DNA from: Bacteroidales bacterium
Lineage (GTDB): Bacteria; Bacteroidota; Bacteroidia; Bacteroidales; VadinHA17
DNA: 8,322 nt
NCBI GenBank assembly: GCA_015486475.1
Contig: WFRO01000049.1
Location: forward strand, 1 to 8,322
Direction of reading: 5' to 3'
Program-made: the position numbers and the translations under genes
Shown here: one piece after another, positions 6,523 to 8,322 of the stretch
Layout: each line of letters opens with the position of its first letter
Numbering within the stretch: position 1 is the stretch's first letter
The notes under the pieces: model-generated
Told to the model about the DNA's origin: nothing
Seen by the model: the letters and a program-made list of their open reading frames with translations, nothing else
Databases searched by the model: none

Positions 6523-6891
6523 TTGAAAAAGAAAATACTGGTCATAGACGATTCTTCCACGAACATCGTATTGCTGAACGCAGTACTGATACAGAACGGC
6601 TATGAGGTGATCACAGCGCTCAATGCAAAAGAAGCATTACATCTCCTCGAAAAAGAGATCCCCGATCTGATCCTGCTGGACCTGCTGATGCCTGAGATCA
6701 GTGGTTTTGACTTTCTCGATAAGATCAAGCATGACGAGAAGCTGAAGAACATTCCGGTGGTCATTGTGTCGGCTGTCGGAACCAAGGAGAACATTCATCT
6801 TACCCACGAAATGGGTGCCGTCAGTTTCATTACCAAGCCTATTGACATCGACCAGCTCCTGGGTACTGTATCCCAACTGCTTGAGAAATAA
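6523..6891 (+). CDS. CheY-like stand-alone response-regulator receiver protein
   Basis: A single receiver domain with no output domain, 122 residues from the TTG at 6523. All five key positions are present: D9 and D10 (LVIDDSS) for Mg2+, the phospho-acceptor D53 (LILLDLLMP), S83 (VIVSAVG) as switch Ser/Thr, and K105 in ITKP. Such proteins take phosphate from a histidine kinase and act by protein contact, as in CheY or phosphorelays; no kinase is in the window, so the partner is unknown. The start is uncertain. The TTG gives the family-typical opening MKKKILVIDD and CheY-like length. In-frame ATGs at 6430 and 6361 would add 31 or 54 residues, including a hydrophobic stretch (VIYIIIFFLVSLLSWL), but the extra DNA looks intergenic, and the 6361 start would put the coding region across the divergent gene's promoter and start codon. 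Confidence 0.85.
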   Translation: MKKKILVIDDSSTNIVLLNAVLIQNGYEVITALNAKEALHLLEKEIPDLILLDLLMPEISGFDFLDKIKHDEKLKNIPVVIVSAVGTKENIHLTHEMGAVSFITKPIDIDQLLGTVSQLLEK

Positions 6892-7001
6892 GGTATTTTA
6901 TCATTCTCTTTCTTTCCCGGTGAGAACAACTCTCTTTTTCCAAAAAAAAATAATAACAAGAAATCAACAATGTTTTTTTAAAGAGGATAGTTTTTTACAT
7001 T

Positions 7002-7009
7002 TACTTTCG
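7002..7009 (+). promoter_or_regulatory. possible -7 promoter box for the PiT transporter
   Basis: TACTTTCG is one mismatch from TAnnTTTG and lies in an AT-rich gap 28 bases before the ATG at 7038, giving a leader of about 20 bases. No clear -33 TTG is seen at the right distance. The rest of the 146 bp gap (6892-7037) holds A/T runs but no gene or strong terminator. Confidence 0.3.
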
Positions 7010-7037
7010 TAAAAAATAACCGAAATCCGGCTGTAGA

Positions 7038-8322
7038 ATGTATACATTTTACCTCTTTATCCTCATCATCCTCATTCTTTTGGCTGTTTCCGATCTGATC
7101 GTTGGCGTGAGCAACGATGCGGTCAATTTCCTGAATTCTGCCATCGGGGCCAAGGCTGCCCCTTTCCGTGTCATTCTGTACGTGGCTGCTCTGGGGGTGC
7201 TGATCGGGGCCACTTTTTCCAGTGGGATGATGGAGGTAGCCCGGAAAGGCATTTTCCATCCTGAGTTTTTCACTTTCAATGAGATCATGCTGTTGTTCCT
7301 GGCGGTCATGCTCACGGATGTGCTCATGCTCGACTTTTTCAATACTTACGGTCTCCCCACCTCCACCACGGTCTCGATCGTCTTCGAGCTCCTGGGAGCC
7401 GCGGTAGCCATATCGATCATCAAGATCGTCGGAAACCCGGAGGGGAACCAGGACCTCGCCCATTATATAAATTCCGGCAAAGCGCTGGCGATCATAACGG
7501 GTATCCTGGTATCTATCGTGATCGCTTTCCTTACGGGAGCTTTCCTGCAATGGCTGGTACGCCTGGTCTTCACCTTTAATTATGAAAAAACCTTTAAATA
7601 TTTCGGGGCGTTATGGGGAGGTTTCTCGTTCACGGCCATCACCTATTTTATCCTGATCAAAGGGGCCAAGGGCTCTTCCATCATCACACCGGATACCCTG
7701 GAATGGATCAAAAACAACACCGGGCTGATCCTGGGGGCCAGTTTTATCGGCTGGACGATCCTGCTGCAGATCTTTCTGAGCCTGTTCCGGATCAACATCC
7801 TGAAGTTCATTGTGCTGGTGGGCACTTTCGGTCTGGCCATGGCTTTTGCCGGCAACGACCTGGTCAATTTCATCGGGGTGCCGCTGGCAGGTGTGGAAGC
7901 CTTCCGGGATTTCACACAACATGGCACCGACCCCAACAGTTATCTCATGCAGAGCCTGGCCGGGAAGGTACACACCCCTACCCTGGAGCTGCTCGTGGCC
8001 GGGGCCATCATGGTGCTGACCATGGCTTTCTCGAAAAAAGCCCGCACCGTAACGGCCACCACGGTGGATCTGAGCCGGCAGGAAGAGGGTCAGGAACGGT
8101 TTGAGTCCTCTTTTCTGGCCCGTGCGATCGTGCGGCAGACGGTAGGCCTTTCCAAAGCTATCAGCTATGTCGTCCCGCCGAGGGCCCGGATCTGGGTCAA
8201 CAAACGCTTTGACCGGACAGAATACAACCGTCTCAAAAAAGAAAAAGGAGTGGCTTTTGATATGGTGAGGGCATCGGTCAATCTGGTTGTGGCCAGTATC
8301 CTGATCGCCCTCGGTACCTCCC
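7038..8322 (+). CDS. PiT-family inorganic phosphate transporter, 3' partial
   Basis: An integral membrane permease open to the right edge; 428 complete codons are visible. The two inverted PiT signatures are present: GVSNDAVNF (23-31) and AGNDLVNFIG (271-280). They are accompanied by PTSTTVSIVFELLGAA (107-122), the family's Pro-Ser/Thr-Thr motif. Hydrophobic helices lie at roughly 3-22, 43-62, 82-100, 110-131, 148-175, 187-207, 229-250, 255-275, 315-331 and again from 412. Between 335 and 410 is a charged cytosolic-type loop. PiT proteins import phosphate, often as a metal-phosphate complex, driven by H+ or Na+. Bacteroidota versions are longer than E. coli PitA (about 500 residues) and continue past this loop into more helices, which fits the open frame here. 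The ATG at 7038 is preceded by an in-frame TAA at 7017-7019 and starts at the first helix. No Shine-Dalgarno is visible. Confidence 0.95.
   Translation, partial: MYTFYLFILIILILLAVSDLIVGVSNDAVNFLNSAIGAKAAPFRVILYVAALGVLIGATFSSGMMEVARKGIFHPEFFTFNEIMLLFLAVMLTDVLMLDFFNTYGLPTSTTVSIVFELLGAAVAISIIKIVGNPEGNQDLAHYINSGKALAIITGILVSIVIAFLTGAFLQWLVRLVFTFNYEKTFKYFGALWGGFSFTAITYFILIKGAKGSSIITPDTLEWIKNNTGLILGASFIGWTILLQIFLSLFRINILKFIVLVGTFGLAMAFAGNDLVNFIGVPLAGVEAFRDFTQHGTDPNSYLMQSLAGKVHTPTLELLVAGAIMVLTMAFSKKARTVTATTVDLSRQEEGQERFESSFLARAIVRQTVGLSKAISYVVPPRARIWVNKRFDRTEYNRLKKEKGVAFDMVRASVNLVVASILIALGTS

Noticed and set aside
6922..6939. GAGA-N5-TCTC followed by five T's as a terminator for the receiver gene
   Set aside because: The stem is only 4 bp with two G/C pairs and is too weak to support without more evidence.
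6978..7550. A 190-codon minus-strand frame opposite the PiT transporter
   Set aside because: Its translation is low-complexity (Asp/Arg/His/Gln-rich) and antisense to hydrophobic helices, with no promoter or start context; it is a shadow of the transporter.
7613..8104. A 163-codon + strand frame overlapping the PiT transporter in another phase
   Set aside because: The transporter frame carries the second PiT signature through this region; the alternative translation is rich in His, Gly and Pro and has no domain features.

Overview
This 8.3 kb window most likely comes from a chromosome of the phylum Bacteroidota, probably Bacteroidales-like. Three things suggest this: the families match Bacteroidota versions best; start codons lack Shine-Dalgarno sequences; and two upstream regions carry exact matches to the Bacteroidota -7 box TAnnTTTG. 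Coding DNA is moderately GC-rich (judged by eye) and the gaps between genes are AT-rich. I see no tRNA, rRNA, CRISPR array, insertion sequence or phage gene. This looks like core or housekeeping chromosome, not an accessory island.

Left part (1-2504): the 3' two-thirds of a large FAD/iron-sulfur oxidoreductase of the YdiJ/GlcD-GlcF fusion type runs off the left edge on the + strand. It meets, tail to tail across only 5 bp, a minus-strand omega-amidase of the nitrilase superfamily (YafV/Nit2 type). Two overlapping, mutually exclusive hairpins sit at the junction.

Middle part (2518-5641): a hairpin flanked by A/T runs ends a 386-residue membrane-anchored protein that I cannot assign to a family. 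It has its own consensus promoter and is the only real unknown here. After a 206 bp AT-rich gap comes a complete lipoprotein gamma-glutamyltransferase. It lies 25 bp downstream of, and probably in one transcript with, a Crp/Fnr-family regulator whose cAMP-contact positions are not conserved.

Right part (6362-8322): the regulator gene is divergent from a CheY-like stand-alone receiver, and the roughly 160 bp between them hold a consensus promoter and two operator-like dyads. A PiT-family phosphate (cation-coupled) transporter begins at 7038 and runs off the right edge.

No complete novel system is evident. The items most worth following up are the unknown membrane-anchored protein, the regulator-GGT pair with its dyad-rich control region, and the uncertain start of the receiver protein.
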